Assembly: GCA_964432875.1 (NCBI GenBank)
Contig: CAYSPJ010000008.1
Coordinates: forward strand, 1-64,000
Direction of reading: 5' to 3'
Length of the DNA: 64,000 nucleotides
DNA from: JACJYE01 sp964432875
Lineage (GTDB): Bacteria > Bacteroidota > Bacteroidia > Chitinophagales > Saprospiraceae
Shown here: positions 43,340 to 52,164 of the stretch, in pieces
Layout: the number at the start of each line of letters is the position of its first letter
Position numbering within the stretch: position 1 is the stretch's first letter
The notes under the pieces: generated by a model
What the model was told of the DNA's origin: nothing
What the model saw: only the letters and a program-made list of their open reading frames with translations
Database searches by the model: none
Translations under genes and position numbers: made by a program

Positions 43340-45994
43340 CTAGCTATTTTCTTCCAGCAGTTTTTTCAGCTCGTTGAGTTTCATCATACATTCGATCGGC
43401 GTCATATTATTGAGGTTGAGGTCGAGCAGCTCAGCTTTGAGTTTGCCCACGGTGGGATCAGCCGCCTCGAAAATACTTAGCTGCATGGCAGTGGTAGAGA
43501 TAGAGCGGGTATCTGGCTTAGCCGCCTTAGCGCCCCCCTCCTTTTGCCCGGCTTCGCTGGCGATGGATTTTTGCTCCAGTTGAGCCAGGATATCTTCCGC
43601 CCTTTCAACGATGGTGCGGGGCATCCCCGCCATCTTGGCCACGTGGATGCCAAAGCTATGCTCGCTGCCGCCCGGCACCAACTTGCGCAGAAAAATCACC
43701 TTTTGACCCACCTCGCGAGTCGCCACGTGATAGTTTTTGATGCGGGGGAATTTATTGGCCAGTTCATTCAGCTCATGGTAATGGGTCGCAAACAGGGTTT
43801 TGGCCCGGGCTATATTATTATGGTGTAAATATTCCGCAATAGACCAGGCGATGGATATACCGTCGTAGGTAGCCGTACCCCGCCCGATTTCATCCAGAAG
43901 GATGAGGCTGCGGTCAGAGATATTATTCATGATATTGGCCGTTTCATTCATTTCGACCATAAAAGTAGATTCGCCCAAGGAGATGTTGTCGGAAGCACCG
44001 ACCCGGGTGAAGACCTTGTCTACCAAACCCAACTTAGCACTGGCTGCTGGCACAAAGGATCCCATTTGTGCCATGAGGCAGATGAGGGCCGTCTGGCGCA
44101 GCAGCGCCGATTTACCCGACATGTTGGGCCCGGTAATCATGAGGATTTGCTGGCTGTCGTTGTCGAGATAAACATCGTTGGGTACGAACTCCTCGCCCAA
44201 CGGCAGTTGCTGCTCGATGACGGGGTGGCGCCCGCCTTTGATATCGATTGCCAATGATTCGTCAAGATCGGGGCGGATATAGTTGTTTTTCCGGGCCGCC
44301 TTGGCGAAGGACAGCAGGCAGTCCAGCCGGGCAATCAGGCTGGCATTATGCTGGATCGGCTCGATATAGTCCGACAGATCGAGCACTAACTGTTCGAAGA
44401 GTTGCTCTTCCAGGAGCAACACTTTCTCTTCGGCGCCCAGGATTTTGGCCTCCAGTTGTTTTAGCTCCTCCGTGATATAGCGCTCGGCATTGGTCAGAGT
44501 CTGCTTGCGCGTCCATTCCGGAGGTACTACATTTTTGTATTTATTGGTCACCTCCAGATAATAACCGAACACGTTGTTGAAGCCGATTTTCAGGCTGGAG
44601 ATGCCGGTGCGCTGTGCCTCGGCCTGCTGAATGCCCAGAAGCAGGTCTTTGCTATTGTTGATGATGGCGCGCAGTTCGTCCAATTCAGCGTGGAATCCAT
44701 CCGCGATGACGCCCCCTTTAGCGAGGTTGACCGGGGGGTCTTCGACAACTTGGTTGGCGATGCGCTCTTTGAGTAGTTGACAGGGGTTCAGCCCCTCCCC
44801 TATTTTGCAGAGTTCGGCATTTTCGCTAGCCTGCAGCAGCTCCTTCAGGGGGCCCATGATGCCCAGTGCTTTTTTAATCTGCACGATTTCCCGGGGATTG
44901 ATTTTCCCCAGTGGCGCTTTGGAAATGAGGCGCTCCAGGTCGCCAATCTGCTGAAGGTATTGCTCCAATTCATTACTCAAGGCGGTATGTTCCAGGAAGT
45001 GAGTCACCACATCAAGGCGGCTATTGATGGGGCCCAGTTTCTTCAACGGCAAAACCACCCACTTTTTCAACATGCGCCCCCCCATCGGCGAGAGCGTGTA
45101 GTCTAAAACTTTGATGAGAGGCACGCCACTTTCGTGATTGCTATAAAGCAACTCCAGGTTGCGGATGGTGAAGCGGTCGAGCCAAACGTAACGGTCGGGC
45201 TGGATGCGGCTGAGCGCATTGACGTGGCGGAGGTTTTTGTTTTCAATGGTTGCCAGGTAATGCAATACCGCCCCGGCGGCCACCTGTGCCATAGCCATCT
45301 CTTCTACCCCATAGCCTTTCAGGTTGGGCACCTCAAAATGTTGCAGCAGCTTTTCCCGGGCATAGTCGAAAGTATAGACCCATTCATCCAGCGAAAAAGT
45401 ATAAAATTTATCGCCAAAAGTCTGCTCAAAATCTTTGCGCTTATCTTTGGAAAAGATGATTTCGGAAGGCTTAAAGCTCTGGAAGAGTTTGTCGGCATAA
45501 GCCAATGAGCCTTCGCACAGGAGGAATTCACCGGTAGAGATATCTAAAAAAGCCAGGCCTGCCTGGTTTTTCCCACCCAGGAAGATAGAAGCCAGGTAGT
45601 TATTTTCCTTATGATTGAGCAGTTTATCGTCAACGGCTACGCCTGGAGTGACGACCTCCGTCACTCCCCGGCGCACGATTTTCTTTTGTGGGTCGGGTTT
45701 CTCCAATTGTTCGCAGATAGCGACGCGATAGCCAGCCCGGACCAGGCGCGGCATGTACATATCCATAGAATGGTGAGGGAAGCCGGCGAGCTCGATATCG
45801 CTGCCGCCATTATTGCGCCGGGTGAGCACGATGCCCAACACCTGAGCAGTAGTGATGGCGTCTTGCCCGAAGGTCTCGTAGAAATCGCCGATCCTAAACA
45901 GCAAGATTGCATCGGGATACTTGGCTTTCACCTTAAAATACTGACGCATCAGGGGCGTCTCTTTTTCGCTGTTGCTTTTCGTAGTGTTTGCCAA
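43340..45994 (-). CDS. mutS: DNA mismatch repair protein MutS
   Basis: Recognises mismatches and recruits MutL. 884 residues, a usual length. The mismatch-binding domain starts PLMRQYFKVKAKYPD, with the intercalating Phe-x-Glu region in GDFYETFG. Later come the lever and clamp domains, Walker A GPNMSGKSALLR (from residue 622), LILLDEIGRGTATYDG (Walker B) and FATHYHEL. The start is TTG at 45994, 6 codons before the first obvious conserved residues and well placed behind a strong promoter. The next in-frame ATG (PLM) would remove the N-terminal tail only. Confidence 0.97.
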   Translation of the reverse strand: MANTTKSNSEKETPLMRQYFKVKAKYPDAILLFRIGDFYETFGQDAITTAQVLGIVLTRRNNGGSDIELAGFPHHSMDMYMPRLVRAGYRVAICEQLEKPDPQKKIVRRGVTEVVTPGVAVDDKLLNHKENNYLASIFLGGKNQAGLAFLDISTGEFLLCEGSLAYADKLFQSFKPSEIIFSKDKRKDFEQTFGDKFYTFSLDEWVYTFDYAREKLLQHFEVPNLKGYGVEEMAMAQVAAGAVLHYLATIENKNLRHVNALSRIQPDRYVWLDRFTIRNLELLYSNHESGVPLIKVLDYTLSPMGGRMLKKWVVLPLKKLGPINSRLDVVTHFLEHTALSNELEQYLQQIGDLERLISKAPLGKINPREIVQIKKALGIMGPLKELLQASENAELCKIGEGLNPCQLLKERIANQVVEDPPVNLAKGGVIADGFHAELDELRAIINNSKDLLLGIQQAEAQRTGISSLKIGFNNVFGYYLEVTNKYKNVVPPEWTRKQTLTNAERYITEELKQLEAKILGAEEKVLLLEEQLFEQLVLDLSDYIEPIQHNASLIARLDCLLSFAKAARKNNYIRPDLDESLAIDIKGGRHPVIEQQLPLGEEFVPNDVYLDNDSQQILMITGPNMSGKSALLRQTALICLMAQMGSFVPAASAKLGLVDKVFTRVGASDNISLGESTFMVEMNETANIMNNISDRSLILLDEIGRGTATYDGISIAWSIAEYLHHNNIARAKTLFATHYHELNELANKFPRIKNYHVATREVGQKVIFLRKLVPGGSEHSFGIHVAKMAGMPRTIVERAEDILAQLEQKSIASEAGQKEGGAKAAKPDTRSISTTAMQLSIFEAADPTVGKLKAELLDLNLNNMTPIECMMKLNELKKLLEENS

Positions 45995-46024
45995 TTTGGA
46001 TGTGTTTTTTTACGGCTTGACGAA

Positions 46025-46054
46025 CAAAGATAAGCCTATTCCCGGAAATTCAAA
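46025..46054 (-). promoter_or_regulatory. Promoter of mutS
   Basis: On the minus strand TTTG (46051-46054), 18 bases, TATCTTTG (46025-46032). Both boxes are present at near-ideal spacing, about 31 bases before the TTG start. Confidence 0.8.
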
Positions 46055-46156
46055 AATGGAGCAGACGGCCCCAAACCTGATTTTTTTCAAAAGCATAGCG
46101 CTCCATTGCCAAATTTCCTTATTTTGCCGAAGTTTCATGGCTAAAACAAAACGAAA

Positions 46157-47959
46157 ATGAACCTTACTACTTTAGACTGGTCCATCATCGGCATTTACTT
46201 TTTCATCACCCTGGCCTTCGGCTTATGGGCATCCCGCTCGGCAGGCAAAAACATGCAAGAGTTTTTCCTCTCGGGCCGCAATATGCCCTGGTGGCTGCTG
46301 GGTGTCTCCATGGTGGCTACCACTTTCTCGGCAGATACCCCCAACCTGGTGACTGGCTTCGTACGTGAGAGCGGCGTGGCGAAAAACTGGGGCTGGTGGG
46401 CCTTCCTGCTCACCGGTATGATGACCGTATTCATCTATGCCAAACTCTGGCGGCGCGCGCGTATCCTGACGGATATCGAGTTTTACGAACTGCGCTACAG
46501 CGGTTGGGCCGCCGCTTTCCTGCGCGGATTCCGCGCCTTATACCTGGGCCTTATTTTCAACGTGCTGGTGATGGGCGCGGTTTCCCTGGCCGCCATCAAG
46601 TTTGGAGCGATCATGCTGGGCTGGCCCGGCTGGCAGACTTTGCTCATCGCCGGCTCGATTACCTTAGCATATAGTGCTTTCGGCGGGCTTAGGGCAGTCA
46701 TCGTCACCGATTTTGTCCAATTCACCATCGCGATGGTCGGGTCCATCTGGGCAGCAGTTTACCTGCTCAACCTGGAAGAAGTAGGCGGGCTAAGCAATCT
46801 GCTGGCCCGGGTAGAGGTACAGGGCCGCCTGGATATGATACCCGACCTGAGCGACCCCAATGTCTGGATCCCCTTGTTGCTGGTACCCTTAGCGGTGCAA
46901 TGGTGGGCCAGCTATTACCCCGGCGCCGAGCCTGGCGGCGGCGGCTATATCGCCCAACGCATGTTCTCGGCTAAAAACGAGCGCAATGCCATTGGTGCCA
47001 CCCTCTTGTTCAACATCGCCCATTACGCCCTGCGCCCTTGGCCCTGGATCCTGATCGCCCTGGCTTCGCTGGTCGTTTTCCCAGAATTGAAAGACATCCA
47101 GAGTGCTTTCCCCAGCCTCACTGATAGCAAACTCGGCCATGATGTCGCTTACCCCGCGATGCTCACCAAGCTCCCCTCTGGCCTGCTGGGGCTGGTCGCC
47201 GCTTCGCTGATCGCCGCTTTCATGTCAACGATGTCTACTCAGATTAACCTCGGCGCATCTTATCTGGTCAACGACTTTTACCAACGCTTCCTGAAGCCCG
47301 ATGCTAGTGAAAGCGAACTAGTGCTGGCAGGCCGCCTGTTCACGGCGCTTTCGATGGTGCTGGGTATCGCGCTGGGCCTCTTACTCACTGATGCGACCCA
47401 AGCATTCAACCTGCTGCTGCTACTCGGGGCAGGTACTGGCTTGCTCTACATCTTGCGCTGGTTCTGGTGGCGCATCAATGCCTACACTGAAATCATCGCC
47501 CTGGTGGCTTCGCTCATCATCGCTTCTTACTTCACTTTTATCCACGACAAGACCGGCTTCTTACCGCTGGAAGATTGGCAAAAAATCGTCATCGGTGCCG
47601 TGCTGACTACGCTGACCTGGCTAGTTTCTGTTTTCATCACCCCGGAAACTGACCACGCCAAGCTGATCGATTTCTACCGCCGCATCAAGCCGGGCGGGCC
47701 AGGCTGGGACAAGGTGCTCAAGGAAGCCCATGCCAAAGGCATCGCCGTGGAGAAAGAAACCGGCCAGCTCCCTTTAGAAATCGCTTGTATGTTTATTGGC
47801 TGCATCGCGGTTTATGGCGCTTTGTTTGCTACTGGCTATTGGATTTACGGCCGCACCGGCCCCGCTATCATCAGTACGTTGCTCGCAGCAGGCGGCGCGA
47901 CCTTCCTTTTCCTGGTTTGGGGTAGGCTGCGTACTCAGGAGGAAGAACTCATTTCCTGA
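46157..47959 (+). CDS. Sodium:solute symporter (SSS family)
   Basis: 600 residues with about 13-14 transmembrane helices. The N-terminal GIYFFITLAFGLWASRSAGK, then NMQEFFLSGRNMPWWLLGVSM and AADTPNLVTGF-like SADTPNLVTGFVRE, are typical of the Na+/solute symporter family. The middle helix with FMSTMSTQINLGASYLVNDFY is the conserved helix 8 region that contributes to sodium binding. Solute specificity cannot be read from sequence. The long C-terminal loop (about 490-560) is cytosolic. The gene is divergent from mutS and upstream of the ferredoxin gene, which has its own -7 box. Confidence 0.94.
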   Translation: MNLTTLDWSIIGIYFFITLAFGLWASRSAGKNMQEFFLSGRNMPWWLLGVSMVATTFSADTPNLVTGFVRESGVAKNWGWWAFLLTGMMTVFIYAKLWRRARILTDIEFYELRYSGWAAAFLRGFRALYLGLIFNVLVMGAVSLAAIKFGAIMLGWPGWQTLLIAGSITLAYSAFGGLRAVIVTDFVQFTIAMVGSIWAAVYLLNLEEVGGLSNLLARVEVQGRLDMIPDLSDPNVWIPLLLVPLAVQWWASYYPGAEPGGGGYIAQRMFSAKNERNAIGATLLFNIAHYALRPWPWILIALASLVVFPELKDIQSAFPSLTDSKLGHDVAYPAMLTKLPSGLLGLVAASLIAAFMSTMSTQINLGASYLVNDFYQRFLKPDASESELVLAGRLFTALSMVLGIALGLLLTDATQAFNLLLLLGAGTGLLYILRWFWWRINAYTEIIALVASLIIASYFTFIHDKTGFLPLEDWQKIVIGAVLTTLTWLVSVFITPETDHAKLIDFYRRIKPGGPGWDKVLKEAHAKGIAVEKETGQLPLEIACMFIGCIAVYGALFATGYWIYGRTGPAIISTLLAAGGATFLFLVWGRLRTQEEELIS

Positions 47960-47987
47960 TTTTTTTTTATATTAGGCTGCTCAACCT

Positions 47988-47995
47988 TATTTTTG
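47988..47995 (+). promoter_or_regulatory. -7 box of the ferredoxin gene
   Basis: TATTTTTG, 54 bases before the ATG at 48050. Confidence 0.6.
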
Positions 47996-48049
47996 CCGCC
48001 TTAAACAACTATAATCACAGCTTGCTGTTAAAGGAAAAAAGACTGGACT

Positions 48050-48397
48050 ATGGCAATCATGATAACCGACGAGTGCATCAACTGCGGTGCCTGCGAACCG
48101 GAATGCCCCAACAACGCCATCTACGAAGGCGGCGTGCAATGGGCCATTGCTGATGGCACGGGGGTGAGTGGCAAATATCAGCTGGAAGATGGCAGGATGG
48201 TGAATGTCGATGCGGAACAATCCCCTGTCTCTGATGACTACTACTACATCGTGCCTGATAAATGTACTGAATGTATGGGCTTCCACGAGGAGCCCCAATG
48301 CGCCGCAGTCTGCCCGGTGGACTGCTGCGTGCCCGACCCTGAGCGCGAGGAAACGGAAGAGGTACTGCTAGCGCGCAAGGAACGGCTTCATCTTTAG
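48050..48397 (+). CDS. Dicluster [4Fe-4S] ferredoxin
   Basis: 115 residues. Two cluster-binding sets are visible: C9-x2-C12-x2-C15-x3-C19-P and C72-x2-C75-x8-C84-x3-C88-P, the pattern of the 2[4Fe-4S] ferredoxins of the alvin/YfhL type. The long loop between the sets (residues 27-70) and the extra Cys-Cys at 92-93 are usual variations. It acts as a low-potential electron carrier in the cytosol; the partner is unknown. It is convergent with the ribonucleotide reductase gene across a perfect 13-base stem. Confidence 0.95.
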   Translation: MAIMITDECINCGACEPECPNNAIYEGGVQWAIADGTGVSGKYQLEDGRMVNVDAEQSPVSDDYYYIVPDKCTECMGFHEEPQCAAVCPVDCCVPDPEREETEEVLLARKERLHL

Positions 48398-48405
48398 CTT
48401 ATTGA

Positions 48406-48452
48406 GCAAGAGGCAAGGCTCGGCCATTTATATCGCCCCCCTTGCCTCTTGC
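48406..48452. terminator. Perfect 13-base stem between convergent genes
   Basis: GCAAGAGGCAAGG (48406-48418) and CCTTGCCTCTTGC (48440-48452) with a 21-base loop, between the ferredoxin stop and the nrdJ stop. No T tract. Probably a bidirectional terminator. Confidence 0.7.
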
Positions 48453-48465
48453 CACACTGGCTCCC

Positions 48466-51024
48466 TCAACCGCATTCCGAATACCCGCAGCTTTTGCACA
48501 TCAAGCAGCCCTCTTTATAAATCAGGCCTTCGGGATCGCTGCAATTGGGGCAAGCGCTATCCGTTGCTTGTGTGCCGTCGGGCACAAATTGCTTGAGGGC
48601 GCGCACCACGCCATTCTTCCAGGTACTGATATAATCTTCGGTCACGTTGAGCCCTTCTACCAAATCAACCACGTAGAGGATGGGCATACCATGGCGCAAG
48701 ACACCAGAGATCAGCTTAGCGTAATTCCAATATTCTTTGTTGAAAGAGCGTGAAAGCCCTTCGATAGTGATGCGATAGCCCTCGCGGTCCAAGAACTGTA
48801 GGTCGTAGCGGTTATGCCCCTCTTCATCTTTGGTTTTGATCACCCAGCCCGAAGTCACGTAATCAGGGAATTTGAACATGTCTTCAGCCCGCCCGGTGAA
48901 GATTTCGTAGGGGCGGTTATCAAATAAGCCAATGACGGCGATCCAATCTTCGGAGTTGTTTTTAAACCGCACCACGGCTGCTTCCAAGCGCTCGGGGCGT
49001 TTGGGCGGCATGGTTTCCTGAAACTTAGCCTGTCCTTTCCCCTTGCCCTCTGTATCTGCCAGCAGCACCCCAGATCGGGAGCCATCGCGGTAAATCGTAC
49101 AGCCCTTGCAGCCTACTTCCCAGGCCGTCTGATAAATTTTCTTGACCATCTCTGGCGAAGTTTCCTCCGGCACATTGACCGTGACGCTAATGGAGTGGTC
49201 TACCCATTTCTGAATCGCGCCCTGCATCTTCACCTTCTGCACCCAGTCCACATCATTGGCAGTAGCTCGAAAATAGGGTGATTTTTCGATCAGCGGTTGG
49301 AGCTCATCTGCCGATAATCGGGCTACGGCTTCTAAATCGTAGCCGTTGGCACACAGCCAATCTACGAATTTGTGGTGAAAAACGTGGTACTCTTCCCAGT
49401 GGTCGCCTACTTCATCGATGAAAGTCACCTTGGCATCTTTATCGCTGGGGTTCACTTTGCGGCGGCGCTTGTAGCTGATGAGGAAAGCTGGCTCGATACC
49501 AGAAGTAGTCTGAGTCATCAGGCTGGTTGTGCCAGTAGGGGCGATAGTCAACAGGGCGATATTGCGCCGGCCATGAGCCAGCATCTCTTCGTACAAAGCC
49601 GGATCTGCCTCGCGCAAGCGCCCGATAAAGGGGTTAGCGCTCTCCCGCTCAGCATCGTAGATGGGGAAAGCGCCACGCTCGCGGGCCATCGCAACCGATG
49701 AGCGATAGGCGCTCAAAGCCAGGGTACGCTGTACTTCGATGGAGAACTCAATAGCTTGATCGCTTCCATAGCGCAAGCCCAGTGCGGCCAGCATATCGCC
49801 TTCCGCAGTAATACCTAGCCCGGTGCGGCGGCCCTGGATGCACGCCTTGCGGATCTTTTCCCACAGGCGGTGCTCCGTAGCTTTGATCTCGGGTGTTTCA
49901 GGGTCATGCTCGATTTTTTCCAGGATGGCATCAATCTTTTCAATCTCCATATCGATGATATCATCCATCATGCGCTGAGCGGCCTGCACATGGTGGCGGA
50001 ACTTCTCGAAATCGAAGCGGGCCTGCTCGGTAAAGGGTTGGTCCACATAGCTATATAGATTGATGGCCAGCAGGCGGCAGCTATCATAAGCAGACAGGGG
50101 GATTTCCCCACAAGGGTTGGTAGAGATGGTCCTATAACCAAGATCAGCATAACAATCTGGCACTGATTCACGGATGATGGTGTCCCAAAACAGCACCCCT
50201 GGCTCGGCCGACTTCCAGGCGTTATTGATGATTTTCTCCCAAAGCCGGGCAGCATCGATCTCCTTTTTCATCTGCGGGCTAGCAGAATGGATTGGATATT
50301 GCTGTGCATAGGGCTTGCCGGCCATCGCCGCTTGCATGAAGGCATCATCGATCCGCACCGACACATTGGCACCAGTGACTTTACCCTGTTGCAGCTTCGC
50401 ATCAATAAAGTTTTCGGCATCTGGGTGCTTGATCGAGACGGTGAGCATGAGCGCGCCACGGCGCCCCCCTTGTGCTACTTCGCGGGTAGAATTGGAGTAA
50501 CGCTCCATAAACGGTACGATACCGGTAGAAGTGAGCGCGCTATTCATCACCGGCATGCCGCTAGGCCGCAGATGGGAAAGGTCTTGGCCTACTCCGCCCC
50601 GGCGCTTCATGAGCTGCACCTGCTCCTCGTCTGACTTGGCAATGCCGCCGTAAGAATCGGCCTCGTTGCCGATGACAAAACAGTTGGAAAGCGAAACGAC
50701 CTGATAATGGTTGCCGATGCCTGCCATGGGGCTGCCCTGGGGGATTACGTATTTGAAGCCTTTCAGCAATTCATATACCGCTTCTTCGGTCAATGGATTG
50801 GGGTATTTTTGCTCAATGCGGGCAACCTCTGCAGCGATGCGGCGGTGCATATCGTCTGGTGTCTGCTCATAAAGCTTGCCGAAGGAATCCTTTAGGGCGT
50901 ATTTGCTCACCCATACATTGGCCGCCAGCTCATCGCCGTCAAAATATGCTGTAGCGGCTTTCAGCGCTTCCTCCGTGGTATAAATCTTAGCTTTGGCAGC
51001 TTGGTTTGCAAGTGAAATGTCCAT
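48466..51024 (-). CDS. nrdJ: Class II (adenosylcobalamin-dependent) ribonucleotide reductase
   Basis: Reduces ribonucleotides to deoxyribonucleotides using a cobalamin-generated thiyl radical, independent of oxygen. 852 residues from the ATG at 51024; an upstream ATG adds 10 residues. The active-site motif NPCGEIPLS (Cys305) and TIAPTGTTS are intact. The C-terminal tail has ACPNC and CLMCKSCGYSEC, a zinc-ribbon plus redox Cys pair found in NrdJ of this type. No second RNR subunit gene lies next to it, as expected for class II. I looked for a cobalamin riboswitch upstream and did not see its conserved boxes. Confidence 0.95.
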   Translation of the reverse strand: MDISLANQAAKAKIYTTEEALKAATAYFDGDELAANVWVSKYALKDSFGKLYEQTPDDMHRRIAAEVARIEQKYPNPLTEEAVYELLKGFKYVIPQGSPMAGIGNHYQVVSLSNCFVIGNEADSYGGIAKSDEEQVQLMKRRGGVGQDLSHLRPSGMPVMNSALTSTGIVPFMERYSNSTREVAQGGRRGALMLTVSIKHPDAENFIDAKLQQGKVTGANVSVRIDDAFMQAAMAGKPYAQQYPIHSASPQMKKEIDAARLWEKIINNAWKSAEPGVLFWDTIIRESVPDCYADLGYRTISTNPCGEIPLSAYDSCRLLAINLYSYVDQPFTEQARFDFEKFRHHVQAAQRMMDDIIDMEIEKIDAILEKIEHDPETPEIKATEHRLWEKIRKACIQGRRTGLGITAEGDMLAALGLRYGSDQAIEFSIEVQRTLALSAYRSSVAMARERGAFPIYDAERESANPFIGRLREADPALYEEMLAHGRRNIALLTIAPTGTTSLMTQTTSGIEPAFLISYKRRRKVNPSDKDAKVTFIDEVGDHWEEYHVFHHKFVDWLCANGYDLEAVARLSADELQPLIEKSPYFRATANDVDWVQKVKMQGAIQKWVDHSISVTVNVPEETSPEMVKKIYQTAWEVGCKGCTIYRDGSRSGVLLADTEGKGKGQAKFQETMPPKRPERLEAAVVRFKNNSEDWIAVIGLFDNRPYEIFTGRAEDMFKFPDYVTSGWVIKTKDEEGHNRYDLQFLDREGYRITIEGLSRSFNKEYWNYAKLISGVLRHGMPILYVVDLVEGLNVTEDYISTWKNGVVRALKQFVPDGTQATDSACPNCSDPEGLIYKEGCLMCKSCGYSECG

Positions 51025-51180
51025 TCTCAAAGTATTTTTCGCGTTTAAAATCAATGCGATAGAGGCGCTGTGGCTGGCACAGCTTGTAAAACCTCTCCAG
51101 CCTGAAGTAGAAGGCGTGCTAAACCGGCAGAAAAATCGCGCTTAAAAGTAAGGCGCTCTACTGGATTTTTCATGGTACTA

Positions 51181-51218
51181 AGGAGGCATTTTTTCAACAG
51201 GATGTTGAAAACTCTCCT
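51181..51218. promoter_or_regulatory. Interrupted palindrome between divergent nrdJ and a response regulator
   Basis: AGGAG, 5 bases, TTTTCAACA-GGA-TGTTGAAAA, 2 bases, CTCCT: a perfect 9-base inner and 5-base outer inverted repeat. The surrounding 309-base intergenic region has no supported ORF. A near-consensus minus-strand box TACTTTTA lies at 51142-51149. It may be an operator or an RNA hairpin. Confidence 0.5.
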
Positions 51219-51333
51219 ACCCCTTTATTTCCAAGGGCAGCCAAACGGCAGCTATCTAAACTAAGTCTAAATTAATTTGTTCAAATGGCATCCGAATGAT
51301 TAACTTAGCACTCAGATCAGATTGTGAAAACCA

Positions 51334-51981
51334 ATGCAGCCTATTTCCATCATACTTGCTGACCGACAGTATCTCATCCGTGCGGGGCTAAAGTCTTTAT
51401 TTGCGGGCAAAGAGCATTTAAAGGTTGTGGCTGAAGCCTCAAATGAAGCGGAACTGATGGGCCATTTGCAGCAAAAGCCAGCCGATCTGGTGATTTTAGA
51501 CCACAATCAACCCAATAGCTTCAGCAAAGAGACGGTGGAGCGGCTCAAAACAGATTTCCCCAATACCAATATACTTATCATCAGCGCTGACAACCATAAA
51601 GAGAGCATTTACGAAATATTGGAAAAAGGCATCAATAGTTTTCTGACTAAATCCTGCGATGGCGAAGAAATCATTGATGCGGTGAAAGCTGCTGCCAAAG
51701 GCGAAAAATTTTTCTGTACCCGTATCTTGGATTATTTGCTGGAAAAATCCTTTGCCAAAGAACCTGATGGCAATTGCACCCCTACCCCGCTCAGCCCGCG
51801 CGAAGTTGAAATCGTCCAATTAGTCGCCCAGGGCTTAATTGCCAAAGAGATTGCCGGCACGCTCAACCTCAGTCCGCACACCATCTACACCCATCGCAAA
51901 AACATCATGAAAAAGCTCAAGCTCAACACTGCTTCCGAGCTGGTAATTTATGCGGTCCAGACTGGATTAGTGAAGCAGTAA
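51334..51981 (+). CDS. LuxR/NarL-type response regulator
   Basis: 215 residues. The receiver domain (1-120) has phospho-acceptor Asp56 in LVILDHNQP, Lys106 in LTKSCDG, and Ser in IISADNH. The acidic pocket at the start reads LADRQYL, with one Asp instead of the usual two, so Mg2+ binding may be weakened. The C-terminal LuxR helix-turn-helix (about 150-210) is LSPREVEIVQLVAQGLIAKE...LSPHTIYTHRKNIMKKL. No histidine kinase gene is adjacent, so it is an orphan in this window. It is divergent from nrdJ across the palindrome at 51181. Confidence 0.93.
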   Translation: MQPISIILADRQYLIRAGLKSLFAGKEHLKVVAEASNEAELMGHLQQKPADLVILDHNQPNSFSKETVERLKTDFPNTNILIISADNHKESIYEILEKGINSFLTKSCDGEEIIDAVKAAAKGEKFFCTRILDYLLEKSFAKEPDGNCTPTPLSPREVEIVQLVAQGLIAKEIAGTLNLSPHTIYTHRKNIMKKLKLNTASELVIYAVQTGLVKQ

Positions 51982-52164
51982 GCCCTCTTATCTTGCAACA
52001 GTTTGTTGTCCAAGCCGCCTGCCTGCAATCTTTTAATCTCTTTTGTCGTTAACGAAAGTGAAACAAAATGGTATAGAATTTCGTATCTTCGTATAAGATA
52101 CTGGTTACTTAAACTTTATCGCATGTTTTTTGCGCTCGGCGCAGTTTACCAAATAATATATGCC

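Noticed and set aside
51025..51180. Possible cobalamin riboswitch upstream of the B12-dependent nrdJ
   Set aside because: A GCCAC-containing hairpin exists, but the conserved B12-box sequences and core are not there.
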